In this document: positions 45,477 to 53,905 of the stretch, piece after piece
How positions within the stretch are numbered: the first letter of the stretch is position 1
How the letters are laid out: each line of letters begins with the position of its first letter
Assembly (NCBI GenBank): GCA_000622025.1
Contig: JHWU01000017.1
Span: 22,997-86,996, forward strand
Length of the DNA: 64,000 nt
Reading direction: 5' to 3'
Source: Lachnospiraceae bacterium AD3010
Lineage (GTDB): Bacteria > Bacillota > Clostridia > Lachnospirales > Lachnospiraceae
The notes under the pieces: model-generated
Database searches by the model: none
What the model was told of the DNA's origin: nothing
The model's input: the letters and a program-made list of their open reading frames with translations, nothing else
Translations under genes and position numbers: made by a program

Positions 45477-45938
45477 ATGACGGACGAGAAGAAAAAGGAA
45501 TTTACATTAAAGATAACACAGGCCAACAGGACAAGGATAGTGGTGCTGACATACGAGCTTGCGCTTACCTATCTCGAGGAAGCCAGAAACGCTGAAGGAT
45601 ACGAGGATTTTGTTCGCGGCATCCAGCATGCAAAATGCTGTACCGATCAGCTGCGGAGCGTGCTTGACTATTCTCAGGAGATAGCCCTGTATCTATACAG
45701 GATCTATAATTACATCTCACTTTTACTGGACAAGGCCATTATCAGGCATAATGCGGGTATCCTTGATGAGGCTGAGCAGCTTTTAAGAAAGCTCCATGAT
45801 GCTTTTGACAGGATAGCTGACGATGATACATCCGGGCCGGCGATGCGTAATGCTGAGACGATATATTCCGGACTTACCTACGGAAAAACCGGAGTGCAGG
45901 AAAATATCTCTACGGGAAACCGGGGCTTTACAGTCTGA
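45477..45938 (+). CDS. Flagellin export chaperone FliS-like
   Basis: 153 residues, all helical, with the FliS-type pattern TRIVVLTYELALTYLEEAR, FVRGIQHAKCCTDQLRSVLD and YNYISLLLDKAIIRHNAGIL. FliS binds the flagellin C-terminus and prevents early assembly. It follows flagellin by 22 bases. It is slightly longer than classic FliS, with a Gly/Thr-rich tail. Confidence 0.85.
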   Translation: MTDEKKKEFTLKITQANRTRIVVLTYELALTYLEEARNAEGYEDFVRGIQHAKCCTDQLRSVLDYSQEIALYLYRIYNYISLLLDKAIIRHNAGILDEAEQLLRKLHDAFDRIADDDTSGPAMRNAETIYSGLTYGKTGVQENISTGNRGFTV

Positions 45939-45964
45939 AGCCTGGATAAACACATAAAAACATC

Positions 45965-46019
45965 AAAACCCCCTATTGTAATTCCGGCGGATTGCGCTAA
46001 AATTATAAGGGGGTTTTTT
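45965..46019 (+). terminator. Terminator whose loop holds a promoter and whose stem holds a ribosome binding site
   Basis: AAAACCCCCT (45965-45974) pairs with AGGGGGTTTT (46008-46017), T6 follows. The loop contains TTGTAA (45976-45981), 16 bases, TAAAAT (45998-46003), a plausible promoter. The GGGGG of the 3' arm is seven bases from the GTG start at 46021. So one segment ends the FliS transcript and starts expression of the CAP gene. Confidence 0.7.
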
Positions 46020-46020
46020 C

Positions 46021-46503
46021 GTGAAAGCTATGAAAAAGTTGTTTTTTTTAACAAGAAGAATAATTTTCATAGCCGCGGTCTTCTCCGTGATTTTAGGCGT
46101 AAATGTGTTTGCTGCCGTGGATACAAATACGCTTAATAATAATATGCTGCAAAATATCAATGATCTGAGGGCATCTCTCGGACTAAATTCTTTGAGGATA
46201 GACAGCAGCCTGATATCCATTGCAAATATCCGTTCCGATGAGGCGGCAGAGGAGTGGAGCCACACCAGACCAAACGGAGAGCAGGGAGTGGAAATGATCC
46301 CCGCTGACAGATGGAGAGGTGAGAATCTGTCCAACATCACCGAAACAGAGGATGTTTCGGAGGCTGCGAAGATAATGTTTGATAATCTTGTGGAGTCGCC
46401 GGATCACTACGACAATATGGTTTTTGAAGAGTTCACAAGGATAGGTATCTCAAGCCATGTCGAGAATGGGAAAATAACAGTTGCTTATATGTTTAGCAGC
46501 TGA
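46021..46503 (+). CDS. Secreted CAP/SCP domain protein
   Basis: 160 residues: signal peptide ending GVNVFAA, then a CAP domain (NTLNNNMLQNINDLRASLGL, IANIRSDEAAEEWSHTRPNG, GENLSNI, PDHYDNMVFEEFTRIGI). The His in EWSHTRP and the GEN box are the usual cavity residues. Such bacterial proteins are extracellular and often unassigned in function. Start GTG at 46021 fits the GGGGG site; an ATG at 46030 is the alternative. Confidence 0.88.
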   Translation: MKAMKKLFFLTRRIIFIAAVFSVILGVNVFAAVDTNTLNNNMLQNINDLRASLGLNSLRIDSSLISIANIRSDEAAEEWSHTRPNGEQGVEMIPADRWRGENLSNITETEDVSEAAKIMFDNLVESPDHYDNMVFEEFTRIGISSHVENGKITVAYMFSS

Positions 46504-46567
46504 CAATATGAGGGCATTCATGTTACAATCATTTTACCGCCAAAAATTGGCGGAGAAAGGGGAAACT

Positions 46568-47020
46568 ATGAAAGGACTGAAGGCAATTATTTTTTCTGTG
46601 GTACTGATCACGGCCACAATGGGGGCAGGAGGCACGGCTTTTGCTGCGGCACCTACGGCGCCTGCGAGGGTAGATCCTTTGGCGTATTCCGCACATACCA
46701 GCATCGGCTTCAAGTTTATTAACGACGGAATAAAGTATATCCAGCCCAACGGCCAGTATCTCAAAAATGCCTGGATCTCAGTGGGTAATCAGAAGTGGTG
46801 TTTTGACGGAAATGGCAATATGCTTCTGGGCTTTTATGTGATAGACAACCATCTGTGGGGTCTTACGTATGAGGGCACAGCAACACTTATGGATCCTGCC
46901 GTTCCGGTTGCACCGGCAAATAATATAACTTCAGCCGGAGTACCGGTGATCGCTCCTGTACCCGTACAGCCTGTGCCTGCACAGACAACGCCCGTACAGC
47001 CGGTACCCGCGAAGAAATGA
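46568..47020 (+). CDS. Small secreted protein with wall-binding-like repeat and Pro/Val tail
   Basis: 150 residues. Signal peptide MKGLKAIIFSVVLITATMGA ending GTAFAAA; a short region YIQPNGQYLKNAWISVGNQK and WCFDGNGNMLLGFYVIDNHL that resembles choline-/cell-wall-binding repeats (W-x-x-x-x-G-x-x-x-x-x-x-x-x-G-x-M); then a low-complexity tail of PVPVQPVPA units. AAAGGGG lies five bases before the ATG at 46568. It probably sits on the outer surface. The Pro/Val tail may be a wall spacer. Confidence 0.75.
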   Translation: MKGLKAIIFSVVLITATMGAGGTAFAAAPTAPARVDPLAYSAHTSIGFKFINDGIKYIQPNGQYLKNAWISVGNQKWCFDGNGNMLLGFYVIDNHLWGLTYEGTATLMDPAVPVAPANNITSAGVPVIAPVPVQPVPAQTTPVQPVPAKK

Positions 47021-47087
47021 TGTTTTGTTCGCAGCCGGGAGGCAGTGAACAGTAACTCAGCACAAATTGTACAGATTAAAATACAAA

Positions 47088-47114
47088 AATCGGGCTGGAC
47101 AAACCGGCCCGATT
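47088..47114. terminator. Hairpin after the small secreted protein gene
   Basis: AATCGGGC and GCCCGATT pair around TGGACAAACCG. There is no long U tract, so termination is uncertain. It separates this gene from the Tad locus. Confidence 0.5.
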
Positions 47115-47227
47115 GGTGTATTATCCATTTCACGTTCTTAAATTCAACTTTTCGATTTATCTTAAGTTCGTAATTGCCGTTTCGGCAGAAATTCATTTTA
47201 CAAATATCTGTTTTCACGGAGGACGAT

Positions 47228-47641
47228 ATGGGAAGACCGGTTCTTTTCCTGTTTCTTGTCGCCGCATCCCTTACAGATCTGAAAGCACGTTACATTGACA
47301 ACCTCCACATTATTTTCGGATTTTTACTGGGTCTTGCCTCTGCCTTTCTGGAAAGAGGGATAGCAGGGGCGGCAGACGGAATACTTACGGCTCTTTTGCT
47401 GTTCATACTGCTATTCACCTTTTACGCAGGGGGATATCTGGGAGCCGGAGACATCAAATTCATAATGGCAGCGGCGGTATATACGGGACACGAGGTGATA
47501 AAGAGGTCACTATTTCCCATTACCATCATAAGTCTGGGGTTTCTTTTGTATTACGCGGTAAGGAGCGGCAGGCTGAAGGGACTTAGGATACCTATGGCAC
47601 TGCCGGTCAGTATGGGGATAATCCTCAGCTTGAATCAGTAA
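47228..47641 (+). CDS. Prepilin peptidase A24, TadV/CpaA-like (first copy)
   Basis: 137 residues, four or five membrane segments. The two catalytic aspartates of this aspartyl protease family are in LTDLKARYIDN and in LGAGDIKF (GxGD). It would cleave Flp prepilins and TadE-type pseudopilins at the inner membrane face. The ATG at 47228 has GGAGG five bases upstream. A second, different copy lies at 54700 in the same locus. Confidence 0.88.
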   Translation: MGRPVLFLFLVAASLTDLKARYIDNLHIIFGFLLGLASAFLERGIAGAADGILTALLLFILLFTFYAGGYLGAGDIKFIMAAAVYTGHEVIKRSLFPITIISLGFLLYYAVRSGRLKGLRIPMALPVSMGIILSLNQ

Positions 47642-47770
47642 CATCCTATCCTGAGCGAAGCGAAGGATCTTAGAAACTGTCATCCTAAGCGAAGCGAAGG
47701 ATCATACAAACCGTCATCCTAAGCGAAGGATCATACAAACTGTCATCCTGAGCGAAGCGAAGGATCTTAG
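47642..47770. repeat. Four tandem copies of the dispersed repeat
   Basis: Four copies of TCATCCTGAGCGAAGCGAAG followed by GATCTTA or GATCATACAAAC, with small losses (the third lacks one GCGAA unit). They fill the gap between the first prepilin peptidase and tadZ. Confidence 0.85.
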
Positions 47771-47783
47771 AGAAAGGGGAAAA

Positions 47784-48761
47784 ATGAAAAAAAACACACT
47801 TGCGGTATTCGATCCTGATGAAGAATACGTTACAAAGCTTATGAGCTATATGAGCGACAGCCGCTCGGTTCCGCTTGAGATACAGGGCTTCACGGATAAG
47901 GAGCTCCTGAAGGATTTTATAAGGGTAAACAGTATCGATATCCTGCTGATCCCGGAGGATGACGTGGATGACGATATAGAGGCCTGTGATACCGGAGAAA
48001 TGATGGTTCTTTCCGAGAACGACACTGCAAGGGACAGCCGGGGACATAAGTCCATCTGCAAATACCAGTCATCGGAAAACATAATGCGTGAGGTTATGTG
48101 CTATTACGCCGAACAGCCCTTTGCCGAGGCAGGCATAATAAGCAGCATCGATACCGAGATAATAGCTGTTTATTCCCCCATAAGAAGGAGTTTTCGGACC
48201 TCCTTTGCCTTCGCCCTAGGTGAGGTCCTTTCGGAAAAAGAGAAAACAATGTTTGTAAGCCTCGAGGAATTTTCGGGTTTCAACCAGCTCTTGCAGAAGA
48301 ACTATATGAGCGATCTTTCCGACTTACTCTTTTACATAGATCAGAAAAAGAGGAATTTTCCCTGTAAGCTGGCAAGCATGGTGGAAAAGGCAGGACTTCT
48401 TGATTACGTACCTCCTGTCTTATCGCCCCTTGATATCCTTTCCGTAGGACGTGAAAGCTGGGTGATACTCTTTAATGAGCTCTGCTGCTGTGATTATTCA
48501 AAGATCATTGTGGACCTGTCCGATTCGGTAAGCGGATTCCTGGATATACTTCAGGCTGCAAAAATCATTTATATGCCGGTCAGGGAAGACACGGTTTCAA
48601 AGGCAAAGCTTGAACAGTATGAAGCGATGCTCAGGATAATGGAGATGGGAGAAATCCTGGAAAAGACCCGGGAAATACGGATACCGTTTATGAATGAGCT
48701 TAACGGAAATCTGTATTCTCTGGCAGATTCACCAATGGGAGAGTTTGTGAGAAAGCTATGA
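47784..48761 (+). CDS. TadZ/CpaE-like pilus localisation protein
   Basis: 325 residues: an N-terminal receiver-like part (TLAVFDPDEEYVTKLMSYMS) and a MinD/ParA-like C-terminal half in which the P-loop is degenerate (VYSPIRRSFRTSFAFALGEV; no GKT) and a strand KIIVDLSDSVSGFLD. TadZ proteins mark the cell pole for Tad pilus assembly. AGGGG precedes the ATG. The stop overlaps tadA by four bases. Confidence 0.82.
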   Translation: MKKNTLAVFDPDEEYVTKLMSYMSDSRSVPLEIQGFTDKELLKDFIRVNSIDILLIPEDDVDDDIEACDTGEMMVLSENDTARDSRGHKSICKYQSSENIMREVMCYYAEQPFAEAGIISSIDTEIIAVYSPIRRSFRTSFAFALGEVLSEKEKTMFVSLEEFSGFNQLLQKNYMSDLSDLLFYIDQKKRNFPCKLASMVEKAGLLDYVPPVLSPLDILSVGRESWVILFNELCCCDYSKIIVDLSDSVSGFLDILQAAKIIYMPVREDTVSKAKLEQYEAMLRIMEMGEILEKTREIRIPFMNELNGNLYSLADSPMGEFVRKL

Positions 48762-49951
48762 AAAACCTATCGGAAATAAGGCAGGAGCTGCATGACGCAA
48801 TCTTAAGGGAGATAGATCTGTCAAGGGAGGTCAGCGATGAAGAAATAGAAGAGATCATAAACAGCGCAGTGATCGCCGCAGGAAAAAGGGAATACTTAAG
48901 CTTAGAAGATAAGAGGAAGCTTATGCGGGAGCTCTTTGACTCCATAAGAAAAAAGGGCGTGATACAGACTCTGATAGATGATCCCAAGGTTACTGAGATA
49001 ATGGTGAACGGTACCGAGAATATCTTTGTGGAGAGAAACGGGGCACTCTTCCTCTGGGACAAGCGCTTCGAATCAAAGGAGACCTTAAATGATGTGATAC
49101 AGCAGATAGCAGCGGGATCAAACAGGGTAGTGAATGAGGCTTCACCAATAGTTGACGCAAGGCTGGAAAACGGTTCCAGGGTAAACATAGTGATGAATCC
49201 CGTGGCACTGAACGGTCCGGTGATAACGATACGGCGTTTTCCGGAGAGGCCCATAAGAATGGAGGATCTGATAAAATTCGGCTCCATTACTCCCGAGGTG
49301 GTGGAATTCCTGAGAAAGCTGGTTATAAGCGGCTACAACATCTTCGTGTCTGGCGGCACCGGCAGCGGAAAGACAACATTCCTAAATGCACTTTCATCTT
49401 TTATTCCCGAAGAAACAAGGGTAATAACCATTGAAGACTCTGCGGAGCTTCAGATACAGGGGATACCCAATCTTGTGAGTCTTGAGACCAGAAATGCAAA
49501 TGTGGAGGGCTGTAAGCCGGTTACAATGAGAGACCTTATCAAGTCCTCTCTCCGGATGCGTCCCGACCGTATAATCGTGGGCGAGATCAGGGACGGAGCG
49601 GCCTTTGATTTTCTGCAGGCGGCGAATACGGGACATGACGGGAGCCTTTCCACGGGACACGCCAATTCTGCAAAGGATATGCTGTCAAGACTGGAAACAA
49701 TGGTCCTTATGGCGGGGATGGAGCTTCCTCTGCAGGCCATAAGACGGCAGATAGCATCGGCGGTGGACATTATCGTTCATCTCGGGAGACTTAGGGACAA
49801 GAGCCGGAAGGTATTAGAGATCGTGGAGATCACAGGCTACGAGGATGGAGAGATCACGTACAAAAGCCTGTATGGTTTTGACGGAAAGAGGCTTCGTAAG
49901 GAGGGCGAATTGATCGCCACCGAAAAGCTGGAAAGGGGAGGATTTATTTGA
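48758..49951 (+). CDS. tadA: Tad secretion ATPase TadA/CpaF
   Basis: 397 residues. The hexameric ATPase powering Tad pilus extension and retraction: Walker A SGGTGSGKTTFLNAL near residue 200, Asp box ITIEDSAELQI, and STGHANSAKDMLSRLE with RQIASAVDIIVHL. Four-base overlaps with tadZ and tadB show tight coupling. Confidence 0.97.
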   Translation: MKNLSEIRQELHDAILREIDLSREVSDEEIEEIINSAVIAAGKREYLSLEDKRKLMRELFDSIRKKGVIQTLIDDPKVTEIMVNGTENIFVERNGALFLWDKRFESKETLNDVIQQIAAGSNRVVNEASPIVDARLENGSRVNIVMNPVALNGPVITIRRFPERPIRMEDLIKFGSITPEVVEFLRKLVISGYNIFVSGGTGSGKTTFLNALSSFIPEETRVITIEDSAELQIQGIPNLVSLETRNANVEGCKPVTMRDLIKSSLRMRPDRIIVGEIRDGAAFDFLQAANTGHDGSLSTGHANSAKDMLSRLETMVLMAGMELPLQAIRRQIASAVDIIVHLGRLRDKSRKVLEIVEITGYEDGEITYKSLYGFDGKRLRKEGELIATEKLERGGFI

Positions 49952-50691
49952 ACTATGATAAATACAGGTTTTCCACAGGAGAAAAGTTCTTTTATTTCTT
50001 TATCGGGGCAGTGATAGACTCGCTGATATCCTGGACATTCTACAAAAGCATCGTTGTCTTCTTTATACTTCTTATTCCCGTTGAAACAGTTTTTTTCAAA
50101 TATATGAGAAAAAGCCTGATAGAAAAGAGAAAGTATGAGCTTTCTCTGGAATTCAGGGAGGCCATAATGGCGGTGCAGTCTTCGCTGAACGCCGGATATT
50201 CCGTTGAAAATGCCTTTATCGAGGCAGGAAGGGTAATGGAAAGCATGTATGGTGAAAGTCCCATAAGGGATGAATTCAGGGTACTGACCCGGCGTTTAAG
50301 ATCCAATGAAACTCTGGAGAAAATACTACTCGACATATCGGACAGAAGCGGGATAGAGGATATAGAGGATTTTGCAAATGTCTTTGCCGCAGCGAAGAGA
50401 AGCGGAGGGGATTTCACCAGGATCATAAGGAAGGCTGCGGAATCCATAGGAGACAAAATGGATGTCAGGAGAGAGATAAAGACGGCAATCAGTTCAAGAC
50501 GATATGAGACACGCATAATGGAGGCCGTGCCCTTCGGGATAATCGTCTATATGAATCTTACATCCTCCGGATTTCTGGCGGCACTTTACCACAGTATTAC
50601 CGGCTATGTGATTATGACTGTCTGTCTCATTTTGTATCTTGCCGCTTTCATCATGGCGGAGAGGATAACGGCTGAAGCGGAAAAGGTATAG
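49948..50691 (+). CDS. tadB: Tad pilus platform protein TadB
   Basis: 247 residues, T2SSF domain with membrane segments near residues 12-50 and 205-240; core SLEFREAIMAVQSSLNAGYS then ENAFIEAGRVM and FANVFAAAKRSGGDFTRIIR. It forms the inner-membrane platform with TadC and follows tadA with a four-base overlap. Confidence 0.9.
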   Translation: MNYDKYRFSTGEKFFYFFIGAVIDSLISWTFYKSIVVFFILLIPVETVFFKYMRKSLIEKRKYELSLEFREAIMAVQSSLNAGYSVENAFIEAGRVMESMYGESPIRDEFRVLTRRLRSNETLEKILLDISDRSGIEDIEDFANVFAAAKRSGGDFTRIIRKAAESIGDKMDVRREIKTAISSRRYETRIMEAVPFGIIVYMNLTSSGFLAALYHSITGYVIMTVCLILYLAAFIMAERITAEAEKV

Positions 50692-50695
50692 AGGA

Positions 50696-52051
50696 ATGAA
50701 GATAATCAGAGGTTTTGCTGTAAGCATCCTGAAAAAATTCAAGCTGTCCGGAAATGCGGAGATCATAAAGAAGCAGATGCTTCTCAATCCTGCGGCGGGA
50801 GGCAGAAAGGAAGCGGAGAAGTACAGAATAGATAAGCTTAGCGAGGTTCTTACAGTTCTTCTCATAGGAGGAGTACTGTCGGCGGTGATAAGCGTAAGTA
50901 CACTGATAAAGTCGGCAGACGAGGACTGTCTGAAAATAGATCGGAACGGCTATGGAAAGGGAGACCGGACCGTGGAGCTTATCGCAAGAGTTGGTGACAG
51001 AGAGCTTAAGGAACCCATATCCCTCACGGTGGGGGAGAGGCAGTTCGGTGATGAAGAGATAGAGAGGATCTTTGATGAGATCGGGGAGAGCCTTCCCGAA
51101 AAGATCCTCGGAGAGAATGACTCTCTTGAAAAGGTGGAGTATGACCTGGAATTAAAGGAAAGTGCAGAGGATTATCCGGTAAATATCGAGTGGAGCGTTG
51201 ATAACTATGATGTATTGAACAGCAGCGGGACCATTCAGGAGGAAGTAAGTGATGTGAACGGTACTCCGGTGGTGCTGACAGCAAATCTGAGCTATATGGG
51301 GAGATATGCCGACTATTCATTTCCGGTTCTGGTATTTCCGAGACACAAGGAAGCGTCGGGACGGATAAGGGATATGGTCATTAGTAAGATCAGCAGGTAT
51401 GACGCTCTTACGGTATCGTCGGAAAGCCTGATACTTCCTCGTTCCATAGGAGACAGCCGGATCACCTACAGGGTACTTACGGAGAAGACGGGAATTCTGA
51501 TCCTTGCGGTGACACTGGTTTCAGCGCTGATAATCTGGTACGGCAGGGACAGGGATCTGGACAAAAGGATAAAGGAAAGGGAAAAGGAAATGCTTCTTGA
51601 TTACCCGGATATCGTAAGCCGGCTGAACCTCTTTTTCTTCGCAGGAATGACAATAAGAGGGGCTTTTGAAAGGATATCGTCAGACTATGAGAAGCAGAGA
51701 AGAGCCGGAAAAAAAGGAAAGAGGTTTGCCTTTGAGGAAATGCTTATAACGGTCCGTGAGATGAAGGGAGGTGTGCCTGAATCCCAGGCATACCAGAATT
51801 TCGGGATCAGGGCAGGAGTAAGAAGATACGGAAAGCTCGGAACCCTTCTTTCCCAGAACCTGCAGAAGGGAAATTCAGGACTCACGGCCGCATTGGAATC
51901 AGAGGCAAGGGATGCCTTCGAGGACAGGAAAGCCAATGCAAGAAAAACCGGGGAGGAAGCCGGGACAAAACTTCTCCTGCCAATGGGGATAATGCTTCTC
52001 GTGGTTATGATAATAGTGATAATACCGGCGTTTCTATCGTTTTCCATATAG
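50696..52051 (+). CDS. tadC: Tad pilus platform protein TadC with an added outer Ig-like domain
   Basis: 451 residues against about 300 for usual TadC. The C-terminal 180 residues are the T2SSF part (YPDIVSRLNLFFFAGMTIRG, MKGGVPESQAYQNFGIR, LLLPMGIMLLVVMIIVIIPA). Before it, between membrane segments at about 47-70 and 258-280, is an external-looking domain with YPVNIEWSVDNYDVLNSSGT and VVLTANLSYMGRYADYSF, a pattern I associate with the 'atrophied bacterial Ig' fold. It could touch the pilus, the wall or a partner outside the membrane. Confidence 0.88.
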   Translation: MKIIRGFAVSILKKFKLSGNAEIIKKQMLLNPAAGGRKEAEKYRIDKLSEVLTVLLIGGVLSAVISVSTLIKSADEDCLKIDRNGYGKGDRTVELIARVGDRELKEPISLTVGERQFGDEEIERIFDEIGESLPEKILGENDSLEKVEYDLELKESAEDYPVNIEWSVDNYDVLNSSGTIQEEVSDVNGTPVVLTANLSYMGRYADYSFPVLVFPRHKEASGRIRDMVISKISRYDALTVSSESLILPRSIGDSRITYRVLTEKTGILILAVTLVSALIIWYGRDRDLDKRIKEREKEMLLDYPDIVSRLNLFFFAGMTIRGAFERISSDYEKQRRAGKKGKRFAFEEMLITVREMKGGVPESQAYQNFGIRAGVRRYGKLGTLLSQNLQKGNSGLTAALESEARDAFEDRKANARKTGEEAGTKLLLPMGIMLLVVMIIVIIPAFLSFSI

Positions 52052-52138
52052 GGAGGATAAGAATATAAAACCCGGAGAGTATGGGACAGTCCAGAAAACG
52101 GGCTTGATCATAAATACCATAAGGAAAGGAGGAAGCAA

Positions 52139-52300
52139 ATGCTTAGAAAGTTTTTTGTCGAAGAGGATGCTATCGGAACGGTTGAAATGATACTGATCCT
52201 TGTCGTCCTCATAGGCCTGGTCCTTATTTTCAAGGAACAGCTTACGAATCTGGTCAATAAGATCTTTAAGACCATCAATTCAAAGGCCGGATCGGTCTGA
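52139..52300 (+). CDS. flp: Flp-type major pilin
   Basis: A 53-residue pilin: MLRKFFVEEDAIGTVEMILI then LVVLIGLVLIFKEQLTNLVN, ending NSKAGSV. The cleavage pattern is G^TVEM with the conserved Glu at +4 as in Flp1-type class IVb pilins, then one hydrophobic helix. AGGAGG precedes the ATG. It is placed between tadC and DUF5702, as usual. Confidence 0.9.
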   Translation: MLRKFFVEEDAIGTVEMILILVVLIGLVLIFKEQLTNLVNKIFKTINSKAGSV

Positions 52301-52327
52301 ATCCACTTTGACCAAAAGGGAGGTTAT

Positions 52328-53740
52328 ATGAAGAGGGGATCAATAACTGTTTTTTTAAGCTTATCACTGACCATCATACTTTCTCTCATAGGAGCCGTGA
52401 TCGAAAGCGCTCGATACAGCGCTCTAAGGATGCGCACGGAAATGATCATGGAGATGGGACTGATGTCGGTATTTGCGGAATATAACAGGGAACTGCTGAA
52501 AGAATATGATCTTCTCTTCATAGACACCACCTACGGAACGGGTAAGGCGGATATAGCCGCAACCGAGGATCATCTAAGGACATTTATGCAGTATAACGGA
52601 CGTCCTGCAAAGGGGATCCTTTCCTCCGGCCTGGATGAGATCATGGCCCTGGATGTGGAGAAAGCTGAGCTCTCCCTTTACTCCTATGCTTCCGATCAGG
52701 GAGGCCGGGAATTCAAGCGGCAGGCGATCCATGCGGTAAAGGACCACTTCGGTCTGGGAATCGTGGAAAAGCTGAAGAAAAACGCTGTAGATTATGAGAA
52801 CAGCGGTATCAGGGATTATGACACTGACAAAAAGAGGCAGGCGGTGGAGGAAAAGCTTAAGGGAGTGGATCTTAAGGTGGAAAAGTGTCCTGTGGACGAG
52901 GTATATGACGAAAGACCCGGAATAGTTGAAAAGCTGGTTTCCGGAGGGGCCAGTATTTCCGATAAAAAGCTGGACTTAAGGAACACCGCATCCCATAGGG
53001 ACTTAAGACAGGGTGCCGGAGTAGTGAGACCGGAAAGCAATCCCGATTCGCTTGCAAACGATCTATTGTTTGACGCTTATCTCAAGTGGAAAATGAGCTC
53101 CTATATCAATGATCTTTCTCATAAGTCCTGCTCCTACGAGCTTGAATATATCCTTAACGGTAAAAACACCGATCAGGCTAATTTCAGGGAAACCGTTTTT
53201 AAGCTGTTCCTCATAAGAGAGGCGGCAGACACAATGGCGGTTTTCAGGGATGAGGGAAAGAAAAGCCAGTGCAAGGCTCTAGCTGCCGTCATTGCCCTGC
53301 TTCTCCTAAATCCGGAGATAGAGGAGCCCTTAAGTGATATGCTCCTTTTCACCTGGGGATTTGCGGAAAGTGTGGTTGATATGCGGACTCTTCTGAAAGG
53401 AGGAAAAATACCCGTGATAAAGGAGGGCGGCGATTTCCGGCTAAAGGTTATAGCTGAGCTGCCACTGTTTCTAAGCCTTCCCGTAAGTAAAGACAGCGGT
53501 GGGGAAGGTCTCGATTACGGAGATTACTGTCTTATGCTCCTTGCTGCGGAAAACAAAACAAAAAAGGTGATGAGAGCTATGGATATCATTGAGCTTAATA
53601 TGCGTACAAAGGAGGGAAACAAGGGCTTCCGTATGGACGGATGCATTGATTATGCCGAGGCGGATGTGAGCCTTAAGGCAAAAAAAGGATATACCTTCAC
53701 CATTAGAAGGGACTATTCCTACGAAGCGATCATAGAGTGA
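52328..53740 (+). CDS. DUF5702 protein of the Tad locus
   Basis: 470 residues. One N-terminal hydrophobic helix (GSITVFLSLSLTIILSLIGA) with pseudopilin character, then a long external region (ALRMRTEMIMEMGLMSVFAE, YNRELLKEYDLLFIDTTYGT). DUF5702 proteins occur in clostridial tad clusters and are thought to be minor components similar to TadG. Starts 28 bases after flp. Confidence 0.82.
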   Translation: MKRGSITVFLSLSLTIILSLIGAVIESARYSALRMRTEMIMEMGLMSVFAEYNRELLKEYDLLFIDTTYGTGKADIAATEDHLRTFMQYNGRPAKGILSSGLDEIMALDVEKAELSLYSYASDQGGREFKRQAIHAVKDHFGLGIVEKLKKNAVDYENSGIRDYDTDKKRQAVEEKLKGVDLKVEKCPVDEVYDERPGIVEKLVSGGASISDKKLDLRNTASHRDLRQGAGVVRPESNPDSLANDLLFDAYLKWKMSSYINDLSHKSCSYELEYILNGKNTDQANFRETVFKLFLIREAADTMAVFRDEGKKSQCKALAAVIALLLLNPEIEEPLSDMLLFTWGFAESVVDMRTLLKGGKIPVIKEGGDFRLKVIAELPLFLSLPVSKDSGGEGLDYGDYCLMLLAAENKTKKVMRAMDIIELNMRTKEGNKGFRMDGCIDYAEADVSLKAKKGYTFTIRRDYSYEAIIE

Positions 53741-53760
53741 ACGTAGTTAACCTGAGACCG

Positions 53761-53905
53761 GAAGAAGCGGGTGGATCTCTGTTCCCCCAAGAACAGAAAG
53801 ATACTCCTGAATGAAAACCAGAATAATGATAAAAGACATGAGAAAGAAACTGCTTACAAAACAAAATAAACTCCTACAAAAATGGGATCCACCCGTTTCT
53901 TCTTC
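53761..53905 (+). promoter_or_regulatory. Long-range inverted repeat around the tadE-like start
   Basis: GAAGAAG-CGGGTGGATC (53761-53777) can pair with GATCCACCCG...CTTCTTC (53886-53905); the 10-bp core is perfect, and the outer 7 bp pair after a three-base bulge. The loop of 108 bases holds the annotated ATG at 53811, which has no good ribosome binding site. Confidence 0.5.
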
